The translations under genes and the position numbers were made by a program. 24,211 nt of DNA from an uncultured Bacillaceae bacterium (GTDB lineage: Bacteria > Bacillota > Bacilli > Bacillales > Caldibacillaceae), in NCBI GenBank assembly GCA_937934645.1, contig CALGYZ010000019.1:1-24211 (forward strand). Direction: 5' to 3'. The stretch's first letter is position 1; each line of letters opens with the position of its first letter. The notes below the pieces were generated by a model that was not told the DNA's origin, ran no database searches, and saw only the letters and a list, made by a program, of their open reading frames with translations. Of the stretch, positions 8,586-14,207 are shown in pieces.

Positions 8586-8688
8586 AGTATGACCTCCTGA
8601 AAACAAACTGATCCGGTTTATAAGTCCGGTAAAAAAACAAAAAATCACTTGTTGTTCTGGTAATAAAAAAGTTTATGAAACCATGACT

Positions 8689-8717
8689 ATCATACTATGA
8701 ATGGAAAATATTTTCAA
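8689..8717 (-). promoter_or_regulatory. Sigma-A promoter of yneT
   Basis: The minus strand has TTGAAA (8717-8712), a 17-base spacer and TATGAT (8694-8689), each five of six to consensus. It lies about 100 bases before the yneT ATG. Confidence 0.7.
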
Positions 8718-8821
8718 AGCAGCGGGTACCGACAGCCTCTTCATTATGTCCTTACGTGAGCGTGCCGTTTTTTGTCTGGACGTAAATCAGATGTGTAAAA
8801 GGCGGTGCTAACAATAAATTA

Positions 8822-9187
8822 TTAATTGTCTTTGAAAATCCGGATCAAATCGGCAACCGCTTTCCTTTCTTCCAGTGTAAGTGATTGAACGAGATCGAAA
8901 ATCGAATCCTTTCCATTCTCGGCATAACTGGACTTTTCCTCGCCGATCCGAACCGCATTCTGTATTTGCAATTCTTCATCAAGTAAGCGAAAAAACTCAT
9001 ATATGCTAATTTGGCTGATTTCGCAAAATTTGCTAAGCAACGTAACCGGAATCATTTGTGAACCTGTTTCAATTCTTGACAATGTCGGCTGGGATATTTG
9101 TAGTTGATCTAATACTTCCGAAGTGGCAAGTCCTTTTTCTTTTCTGATTTTCCGCATCATTTCCCCGATTTGCCGATCAGTATACAT
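8822..9187 (-). CDS. Small XRE-family DNA-binding regulator
   Basis: This 121-residue protein has an N-terminal XRE/Cro-type helix-turn-helix at about residues 7-66. The recognition region is LQISQPTLSRIETGSQMIPV, with the typical Ser-Gln-Pro-Thr-Leu-Ser-Arg-Ile-Glu pattern. A C-terminal helical segment of about 50 residues, possibly for dimerisation, follows. The start is the ATG at 9187 with AGGAGT seven bases upstream; an in-frame GTG three codons earlier overlaps that site. I do not recognise a named orthologue, and none lies here in the B. subtilis order, so it may be a lineage-specific insertion between yneT and plsY. Targets are unknown. The long gene-free region upstream is an obvious place to look for its operator. 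Confidence 0.85.
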   Translation of the reverse strand: MYTDRQIGEMMRKIRKEKGLATSEVLDQLQISQPTLSRIETGSQMIPVTLLSKFCEISQISIYEFFRLLDEELQIQNAVRIGEEKSSYAENGKDSIFDLVQSLTLEERKAVADLIRIFKDN

Positions 9188-9802
9188 AGCGAACACTCCT
9201 ACTGCAATTTATTTTATCAAATATCACAAAACACCACTGTACATCGGGATGAGCGTATAATTTCATACTGTTTACAAATTGGCAGGTATGTATTATTCTA
9301 TACATGAATAGAATACGGAAATATTTTTGATAAAAGAATGAAAAGCGGCGTTTAAGTGTAACCCGTATTTAATAAACAGGCATTGGTAAGAATCGGGCAT
9401 ATCCGTTGCATAGTTATATGAAAAATGCTTTTTTGAGTACGGATCAATTGCATTAATAAATATGAAAATTATTTCGGTAAAAACATGCCCGGTCACATGG
9501 TTGACGAATTTTAGCCCCATACAAATGATTTTTATCAAAAGTTTTCATGACCAATTCATATTATTTTTAAGAACAACGGAAACTATAATTCATTATAGCA
9601 CGCTTACCGCCGGATTGAAGCAATACCTTCCGGGGACGTTTTTAAACCGGTTTACAACTTTCTTGTTGTTTTTCCCGGCTTTTCCAGTACTTCAGAGACC
9701 ACAAAAGGACTAATTATTTTTTCAGTTATCTGTCCACTATTAAAAATAAAATAATTTGTGTATAATCATAAAAAGAACGGATTGTTAAAAGGGGAAGACC
9801 GA
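9188..9802. other. Gene-poor region between the XRE gene and plsY
   Basis: About 600 bases hold no credible gene. Open frames exist on both strands (9293-9538 minus, 9462-9713 plus) but overlap each other, lack ribosome binding sites and have no recognisable protein pattern. No GGAGG-type site is present on either strand inside the region. The last 45 bases carry the plsY leader. The region could hold a small RNA or a decayed gene; B. subtilis has yneR next to plsY and it is absent here. Confidence 0.5.
9761..9766 (+). promoter_or_regulatory. -10 element of plsY
   Basis: A perfect TATAAT lies 36 bases before the plsY ATG. No good -35 is visible 16-18 bases upstream, so only the -10 is claimed. 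Confidence 0.5.
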
Positions 9803-10411
9803 ATGTATACCATACTTATGCTCGTGATCGCTTATGTAATCGGCTCGGTTCCGTCCGGCTTAATTATCGGGAAAGTATTCTATAAAACGGATATCCGAGA
9901 ACACGGAAGCGGCAATTTAGGCGCAACAAATACATTCAGAGTCCTAGGTGTAAAAGCCGGAATAATCGTAATGATAGCGGATATTTTAAAGGGAACGTTG
10001 GCAGCCAGCCTTCCCTATCAGTTTCAACATTTGCAAATTCCTATCGAATGGAATATCAATCCGTTATTGGTGGGACTTTTTGCAGTCATCGGACATATGT
10101 ATCCGGTATTTGCCGGATTCCGAGGCGGAAAAGCGGTGGCGACATCAAGCGGAGTCGTCCTTTTTTATGAACCGCTGTTATTTCTTCTGCTTGTCATCAC
10201 TTTTATTATTACATTGTCGCTTTTCAGATACGTATCGTTATCCTCAATGGTATCCAGTATCGTAGCATGCATTTATGCACTTTTTACACGTGATCTTTTA
10301 CTCATTGTCATCATTTTTTTATTGACCATTTTTATATTCTACCGACACCGTGACAATATAAAACGGATAAAAAACAAAACGGAGCCAAAAGTCAAATGGT
10401 TCAAAAAATAA
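9803..10411 (+). CDS. plsY: Glycerol-3-phosphate acyltransferase PlsY
   Basis: This 202-residue integral membrane enzyme transfers an acyl group from acyl-phosphate (made by PlsX) to glycerol-3-phosphate, the first committed step of phospholipid synthesis in most Gram-positive bacteria. Family motifs are visible: IGSVPSGLIIGK near the N-terminus, GSGNLGATNTFRVLG (35-49) and GHMYPVFAGFRGGKAVAT (97-114). The rest is hydrophobic, consistent with several membrane helices, and the C-terminus is basic. The start is the ATG at 9803 with GGGGA seven bases upstream; an in-frame GTG at 9758 overlaps the -10 element and is rejected. In B. subtilis the gene (formerly yneS) is also near parE-parC, on the opposite strand to them, as here. 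Confidence 0.96.
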   Translation: MYTILMLVIAYVIGSVPSGLIIGKVFYKTDIREHGSGNLGATNTFRVLGVKAGIIVMIADILKGTLAASLPYQFQHLQIPIEWNINPLLVGLFAVIGHMYPVFAGFRGGKAVATSSGVVLFYEPLLFLLLVITFIITLSLFRYVSLSSMVSSIVACIYALFTRDLLLIVIIFLLTIFIFYRHRDNIKRIKNKTEPKVKWFKK

Positions 10412-10437
10412 AAGGGGGGAGTACTTCCCCCTTTTTT
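10411..10437. terminator. Bidirectional terminator shared by plsY and spoIIP
   Basis: An A-rich/G5 arm (from 10411) pairs with C5 followed by T6 (10427-10437). The structure works in both directions for the two convergent genes and is so compact that it includes the last base of the plsY stop codon and two bases of the spoIIP stop codon. Confidence 0.85.
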
Positions 10438-11548
10438 AATTGCTCACTTCAACAGCTTCGGATTTTTCCCAATAATATTCGGCAAAAACCTCTGCTAATA
10501 TATCCACTGTATTATACATTTCTTCCAATGTATTTTCCGGCCCACCAATCTCGATAATTAATGAATTCGGGGATAAATCCTGATTATATACTCCGTTTCC
10601 CTCAGTCTTGTCTTTATGGAAGATTCCCCGTGTCAATGCCGGGTACTTTTCTTTTATTAATGAATTCAATTCTATGGCAAACTTTTCATTCTCCTTATAT
10701 CCGGGATGGCTTTCACCGACGATAAAATACAGTTTAGCATAATTTTTCCCGTTAATGATCGTTGTTGTTGTGTTTCTTTTTGCACTGTCCCTGTGGATAT
10801 CCAGGAAATAAACCAAATCTTTATTTTGTGCCATAGCCTCCTGGACAACTTCCCTGGACGCTTCATAAGATTTTGTATACGGCAAATTCCGTTCGGCCAA
10901 AATTTTTGCAATATCCGTTTTATCAACAACCGCCCCGATTCCTTTTTCCATTAATTTATTCGCAAGCCGTTCCCCCACCAGGGTTATATTCACTTCCTTA
11001 TGTTGGGCGGTGACCGCACTGTTTGAATCCTTTATATGGGGAATAAAGGATTCCCGGTTATGGGAATGATAAATAAAGACGGTATTTTTATCCGGTTTCT
11101 CAATATTTTTCTTTGGGGGATCGTCTAAAATATTTTCTAAACTTTCCTCGACAACTTCCCGGTCCTTTAACAATTCTTCAATCGGCGGTGATGATTCAAT
11201 TGGCAGATTGGTGAAATCGGTTCCTTCACCCGCAACGACTATTTCTGATTTCATTGCAAACAAACCGGGAACTTCATCAAAAATCATGCTCCGGGCATCC
11301 TTCAAATTGATATTCGTCGCAATTTCAACAGCATCCATAAACACCGATTGCTCTTCTTCCGTCAAAAACTGCGAATAATAATGATTCTCGAATGCTATCA
11401 TTTTTAAAAAAAGTTCGGACTTCACTTTACTTTCATGGTAACCGTTAAAAAATACGGATAAAAACAAATTGGACTGACTGGCTGCGGCAGTACTGATAAT
11501 TGAGATCACGGAAAACAGGAATAAAATAAATTTCAATAACTGATTCAT
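10436..11548 (-). CDS. spoIIP: Stage II sporulation protein P, peptidoglycan hydrolase
   Basis: This 370-residue protein matches SpoIIP, the amidase and endopeptidase that works with SpoIID and SpoIIM to drive membrane migration during forespore engulfment. An N-terminal hydrophobic anchor lies at about 5-24; the catalytic domain would lie outside the mother-cell membrane. That domain (about 155-360) shows VFIYHSHNRESF (His161, His163, Glu166), LVYFLDIHRDS (His252), KLYFIVGESHPGYKENEKFA and SLIIEIGGPENT (Glu333), the conserved metal and catalytic positions. In B. subtilis spoIIP follows gpr; here it stands alone beside plsY, so it may be a relocated copy or a second paralogue. The start is ambiguous between ATG 11554 (three bases from AGGTGA) and ATG 11548 (nine bases); the latter is chosen on spacing. 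Confidence 0.93.
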   Translation of the reverse strand: MNQLLKFILFLFSVISIISTAAASQSNLFLSVFFNGYHESKVKSELFLKMIAFENHYYSQFLTEEEQSVFMDAVEIATNINLKDARSMIFDEVPGLFAMKSEIVVAGEGTDFTNLPIESSPPIEELLKDREVVEESLENILDDPPKKNIEKPDKNTVFIYHSHNRESFIPHIKDSNSAVTAQHKEVNITLVGERLANKLMEKGIGAVVDKTDIAKILAERNLPYTKSYEASREVVQEAMAQNKDLVYFLDIHRDSAKRNTTTTIINGKNYAKLYFIVGESHPGYKENEKFAIELNSLIKEKYPALTRGIFHKDKTEGNGVYNQDLSPNSLIIEIGGPENTLEEMYNTVDILAEVFAEYYWEKSEAVEVSN

Positions 11549-11641
11549 CGTCATTTATCACCTATTAGTTCATCATTTACTAATAGATATGTAAAAAAGA
11601 AAGGTTTTAGAAGGAAAAATTGAAAATACACGGGTATAAGC

Positions 11642-11669
11642 TTGACTTCATGGAGAAACATCATATAAA
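11642..11669 (+). promoter_or_regulatory. Sigma-A promoter of the mifM-like/yidC2 unit
   Basis: TTGACT (11642-11647), a 16-base spacer and TATAAA (11664-11669) lie about 60 bases before the first ATG. Both hexamers match five of six positions. The resulting leader could fold an 8-pair hairpin (11675-11682 with 11692-11699, one G-U pair); its role is unknown. Confidence 0.7.
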
Positions 11670-11732
11670 ATGATAATCGTTTCAGGCTGGTAAGCGATTG
11701 AGTGGTAAAGAGGATGAGTAAGGAGTATTAAA

Positions 11733-12026
11733 ATGATAGAATTTATAACGGAATCTTACCAGGGGCTGATCTTTTATATCCTGTACATATCTCTTTTTTG
11801 GTACTGTCTGTTATACATATACCGTCGTCTTTTCTTTCTTTATCCCGACTATCACACCGGAGAAAATTTAAATCCCTTTTGTTTAAAAAATGTTCCGGTC
11901 AGGAAAAGAATAACGAATGATCGCGGATTTTTCTTTTTATTCTGGCTGCCGAAAACCATTCGGAGAAAAGACAGCCCTGAAGATGACACACCCGGATTAT
12001 TCTTCTTCAAAACATCCCACGAGTAA
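11733..12026 (+). CDS. mifM: MifM-like membrane-insertion sensor and translation-arrest leader peptide
   Basis: This 97-residue protein starts at an ATG with AGGAG seven bases upstream, a convincing translation signal. It has one hydrophobic segment at about 10-37 ending in Arg-Arg, then a basic, aromatic C-terminal half with RGFFFLFWLPKTIRRKDSPE and a second acidic pair, so Trp71 is followed 12-14 residues later by Glu83-Asp84-Asp85. B. subtilis MifM (about 95 aa, directly upstream of yidC2) also has one membrane segment and an arrest region with Arg69, Ile70, Trp73, Met80, Asn81 and acidic residues 86-89. Position, length, topology and the Trp-to-acidic spacing match; overall sequence similarity is not evident, so the name is by architecture. 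MifM stalls its own ribosome unless SpoIIIJ/YidC1 inserts it into the membrane, and the stall opens yidC2 translation. The arrest itself is inferred here. Confidence 0.72.
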   Translation: MIEFITESYQGLIFYILYISLFWYCLLYIYRRLFFLYPDYHTGENLNPFCLKNVPVRKRITNDRGFFFLFWLPKTIRRKDSPEDDTPGLFFFKTSHE

Positions 12027-12046
12027 CAATAAGGAGGAAGAATAAT
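11996..12046 (+). promoter_or_regulatory. RNA stem sequestering the yidC2 ribosome binding site
   Basis: ATTATTCTTCTTC (11996-12008), formed by codons 88-92 of the upstream peptide gene, pairs with GAGGAAGAATAAT (12034-12046), which contains most of the yidC2 AAGGAGG site. The pairing is 13 continuous base pairs with one G-U and a 25-base loop. A ribosome arrested at codons 83-85 (11979-11987) would cover roughly the next 12-16 bases and reach the 5' arm. This is the layout expected for stall-induced yidC2 expression. Confidence 0.75.
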
Positions 12047-12047
12047 A

Positions 12048-12920
12048 TTGAATAAAAGAAAAAAATGGAAGTTATCTGTTGCGCTTTTACTGTTTTCTCT
12101 TCTCTTGACCGGATGTAAAGCGGCCGAAACCGAAGGTGCATTTTTCCATGATTATTTGGTTGAACCGTTTATAATCATCATTAAAACATTCGGTCAAATG
12201 TTAGGAAACAGCTACGGATTGGCAATTATTTTCATCACTATTATCCTGCGTACACTTTTACTTCCGTTTGCTTTGAATGCGGCGAAAAAACAAAAAATCA
12301 TGCGGGAAAAAATGGAAATTATGCGTCCGGAACTTGAAAAAATCCAGGAGCGCATGAAAGCCGCCAAAACAAAAGAAGAGCAGATGAAAATCCAGCAGGA
12401 AATGATGCAATTATATCAAAAACATGACTTTAACCCTTTTAATATGGGATGTCTTCCCATTCTTCTGCAAATCCCGATCTGGATGGGACTGTATTATGCC
12501 ATCCGGCTGTCTCCAGAGATTGGAAAGCATTCGTTCCTTTGGTTTAACTTAAACGAAACGGATATTATCCTGGCAATTCTTGCTGCGGGAGCATACTTCC
12601 TGCAATTTAGAGTTTCGATGGCCATGATGCAACCTGCAACGGCCGGATTCCAAACGGAAGCCCAGGCCCAGCAGCAGCAACAAATGATGAAAATGATGGG
12701 AATTATGTCCCCGGCATTAATCTTTGTTGCTTCACTCTCAACAGCATCTGCCCTCGCTCTTTACTGGACAGTGAGTGGTATCTTTTTAATCGGTCAAACA
12801 TATTTAACAAGAAAATTATATCCGCCTCATGTACCCGAAAAAGAAGACACACAAACGAAAGCAAATAACAAAGGACAAGCGAAAAAGAAAAAAAGAAAGA
12901 AAAAGAAAAGAAAAAAATAA
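12048..12920 (+). CDS. yidC2: Membrane protein insertase YidC2 (YqjG/MisCB type), lipoprotein
   Basis: This 290-residue YidC/Oxa1/Alb3 insertase catalyses Sec-dependent and Sec-independent insertion of membrane proteins. It has a lipoprotein signal peptide with lipobox LLTGC (Cys23), five expected membrane helices and, in the first core helix, IILRTLLLPFAL with the conserved groove arginine (Arg68). Between the first and second core helices is a charged cytoplasmic hairpin (about 78-125), then LPILLQIPIWMGLYYAI. The C-terminus is an extreme Lys/Arg tail (about residues 276-290), as in YidC proteins that bind the ribosome directly. The start is TTG at 12048, ten bases after AAGGAGG. The preceding MifM-like gene argues that this is the inducible YidC2, so a SpoIIIJ homologue should lie elsewhere. 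Confidence 0.93.
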   Translation: MNKRKKWKLSVALLLFSLLLTGCKAAETEGAFFHDYLVEPFIIIIKTFGQMLGNSYGLAIIFITIILRTLLLPFALNAAKKQKIMREKMEIMRPELEKIQERMKAAKTKEEQMKIQQEMMQLYQKHDFNPFNMGCLPILLQIPIWMGLYYAIRLSPEIGKHSFLWFNLNETDIILAILAAGAYFLQFRVSMAMMQPATAGFQTEAQAQQQQQMMKMMGIMSPALIFVASLSTASALALYWTVSGIFLIGQTYLTRKLYPPHVPEKEDTQTKANNKGQAKKKKRKKKKRKK

Positions 12921-12944
12921 GGGGCTGATCTTTGCCCCTTATTT
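12915..12944. terminator. Bidirectional terminator between yidC2 and the YtkA-like lipoprotein gene
   Basis: AAATAAGGGGC (12915-12925) and GCCCCTTATTT (12934-12944) form an 11-base-pair stem with an 8-base loop, flanked by A and T tracts on either side. It contains the yidC2 stop codon and ends at the last codon of the convergent gene. Confidence 0.88.
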
Positions 12945-13331
12945 TTATTCGATTCTGATTTCTTTTTTCGGCATCACATGCATACCTCTTGCTGTCACAT
13001 GCACTTGTATGTAATGTAATCCATATTCTTTAAAAGATAATTCAGTGTAATAAGTACCATGATCTTGTCCTTGTACATCAATCATTTTGCTGTCGTCTTC
13101 TTCTCCTTCTTTCCAAACTTCAAAAATCACCTCATCCGCATCATCCACTTGTTCATTTCCTTGAGTCACTACAGCTTGAACTTTCACTTTCTCTGAAACA
13201 GCCGCAGTTTGAGGCACATCCAATTGAACTTCTATTAATTCTTGAACATGATCATTTGTTTTTTGATGACCGCACCCGGAAAAAACAACAACGAGTAAGG
13301 AAGCGAAAATGAGATGAAAAATTCTCCGCAT
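12945..13331 (-). CDS. YtkA-like lipoprotein
   Basis: This 128-residue protein has a lipoprotein signal peptide with lipobox VVFSGC (Cys20) and a domain resembling the YtkA/FixH-like beta-sandwich, with SEKVKVQAVVTQGNEQVDDA, IFEVWKEGE and a C-terminal GTYYTELSFKEYGLHYIQVHV. Such small exported domains occur in Bacillus lipoproteins; copper-related or respiratory assembly roles have been suggested for some relatives, but no metal-binding cluster is evident beyond His and Met near the C-terminus (ARGMHVMPKKE). The start is ATG at 13331 with GGGAGG five bases upstream. It is transcribed alone between two terminators. The lipoprotein status is firm; the function is unknown. Confidence 0.85.
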   Translation of the reverse strand: MRRIFHLIFASLLVVVFSGCGHQKTNDHVQELIEVQLDVPQTAAVSEKVKVQAVVTQGNEQVDDADEVIFEVWKEGEEDDSKMIDVQGQDHGTYYTELSFKEYGLHYIQVHVTARGMHVMPKKEIRIE

Positions 13332-13360
13332 AATAACCTCCCTTTATTTTCATTATTTTT

Positions 13361-13366
13361 ATTATA
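13361..13366 (-). promoter_or_regulatory. -10 element of the YtkA-like gene
   Basis: The minus strand reads TATAAT, 29 bases before the ATG at 13331. No convincing -35 is visible. Confidence 0.45.
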
Positions 13367-13410
13367 CATTATTTTCTGATAAATAAAACCGTTTATTGTA
13401 TGTTAAAATA

Positions 13411-13439
13411 AAACATCCGGGAACAATTCCCGGATGTTT
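13411..13439 (-). terminator. Terminator of the spoVK-like/yneP/yneQ unit
   Basis: AACATCCGGGAA (13412-13423) and TTCCCGGATGTT (13427-13438) are perfect 12-base arms around a 3-base loop, followed on the minus strand by TTTATTTTA. The arm includes part of the yneQ stop codon. Confidence 0.88.
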
Positions 13440-13740
13440 ACTTCTTAAAAAATGTAGACTGATCGAACAAGCCTTCAGCTTTTAAAATATACTTTTCTGT
13501 TTTTCCAATTAAATCAAAATGTGAATAACCGTCTTTCCGGTGATGAATCCATTCTTCCTTCAAACCGTATTGTTTTCCCCATTCAGCCAGTTTTTTCAAG
13601 TCTTTGCAGCCGACTTTTGTTACGGTTTTCATATCGGGAAAACGTTCGTCATACCAATAATGGGTTAAAAAGGCAATTTCCCCGTTATCAATTTTTCGCT
13701 TCCATTCTTCCACATGTTTCCTTTTAATACCGAAGGCCAA
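13438..13740 (-). CDS. yneQ: YneQ family conserved protein
   Basis: This 100-residue hydrophilic cytoplasmic protein matches B. subtilis YneQ in opening (MAFGIKR), length (about 99 aa) and position after the thioesterase gene yneP. It is rich in Lys, Trp, His and Tyr, with FLTHYWYDERFPDM and EEWIHHRKDGYSHFDLIG. It has no membrane segment and no known catalytic motif, and the family's function is unknown. The start is one of two adjacent TTG codons (13743 or 13740) behind GGGAGG; 13740 gives the usual N-terminus and an 8-base spacing. It is the last gene of the unit with spoVK-like and yneP. Confidence 0.88.
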   Translation of the reverse strand: MAFGIKRKHVEEWKRKIDNGEIAFLTHYWYDERFPDMKTVTKVGCKDLKKLAEWGKQYGLKEEWIHHRKDGYSHFDLIGKTEKYILKAEGLFDQSTFFKK

Positions 13741-13785
13741 CAATCATTCCTCCCTTTCGCTGATACACTCCGATCGGTTAAGATT

Positions 13786-14205
13786 CTATTTCTTTTTCGC
13801 TTTTAAATATGCTTCGTGCCATTCCGGATGTGTTTTACGAATGGATACCGGTTTAAAGTTTTCTTTTTTAACGCACACATGGGTGGTAGTACCGGTTACG
13901 GCAAGTTCTCCGGACTCCTTAAATATTTTATACCCGTATACTACTTTTAAGCCGTTATAATCTTCAATCCAAGTTTGTATCTGAACGGTTTCCCCGTACT
14001 TACAAGGTTTCTTATAAGATACTTGCACATCTATGACCGGAGCCAAAATTCCTTCTTTCTCCAATTGCGCATAGCTGAAGCCGAGATCTTTAATTAAATT
14101 TGTCCGTCCGATTTCCATCCAGACTAAATAATTTGCGTGATGAACGACACCCATTTGATCCGTCTCCGCGTAGCGGACCGGTATAGAAACTGTTGAAATT
14201 TGCAT
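13786..14205 (-). CDS. yneP: Acyl-CoA thioesterase, hotdog fold (YneP/YbgC type)
   Basis: This 139-residue hotdog-fold enzyme is predicted to hydrolyse an acyl-CoA thioester in the cytoplasm. The 4-hydroxybenzoyl-CoA thioesterase-type signature VRYAETDQMGVVHHANYLVW (10-29) is intact, including the catalytic Asp16. It is followed by beta strands such as VQIQTWIEDYNGLKVVYGYK. The C-terminus is lysine-rich. The physiological acyl-CoA is not known for YneP. The ATG at 14205 starts two bases after the stop of the upstream AAA+ gene, and its GGGAG site lies inside that gene's end, so translation is probably coupled. Confidence 0.92.
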   Translation of the reverse strand: MQISTVSIPVRYAETDQMGVVHHANYLVWMEIGRTNLIKDLGFSYAQLEKEGILAPVIDVQVSYKKPCKYGETVQIQTWIEDYNGLKVVYGYKIFKESGELAVTGTTTHVCVKKENFKPVSIRKTHPEWHEAYLKAKKK

Positions 14206-14207
14206 GT

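Noticed and set aside
9293..9713. Open frames on both strands between the XRE gene and plsY
   Set aside because: They overlap each other, have no ribosome binding sites and no recognisable protein features.
11606..11665. Short TTG-initiated frame with an AAGGA site upstream of the mifM-like gene
   Set aside because: It overlaps the predicted promoter of the unit, so it would not be transcribed with it, and it encodes only about 17 residues.
11670..11686. Fur box before the mifM-like gene
   Set aside because: Only the left half TGATAAT matches; the right half does not.
12829..13014. 61-residue Lys-rich frame on the plus strand
   Set aside because: It is a shifted reading of the yidC2 basic tail and runs through the terminator into the convergent gene.
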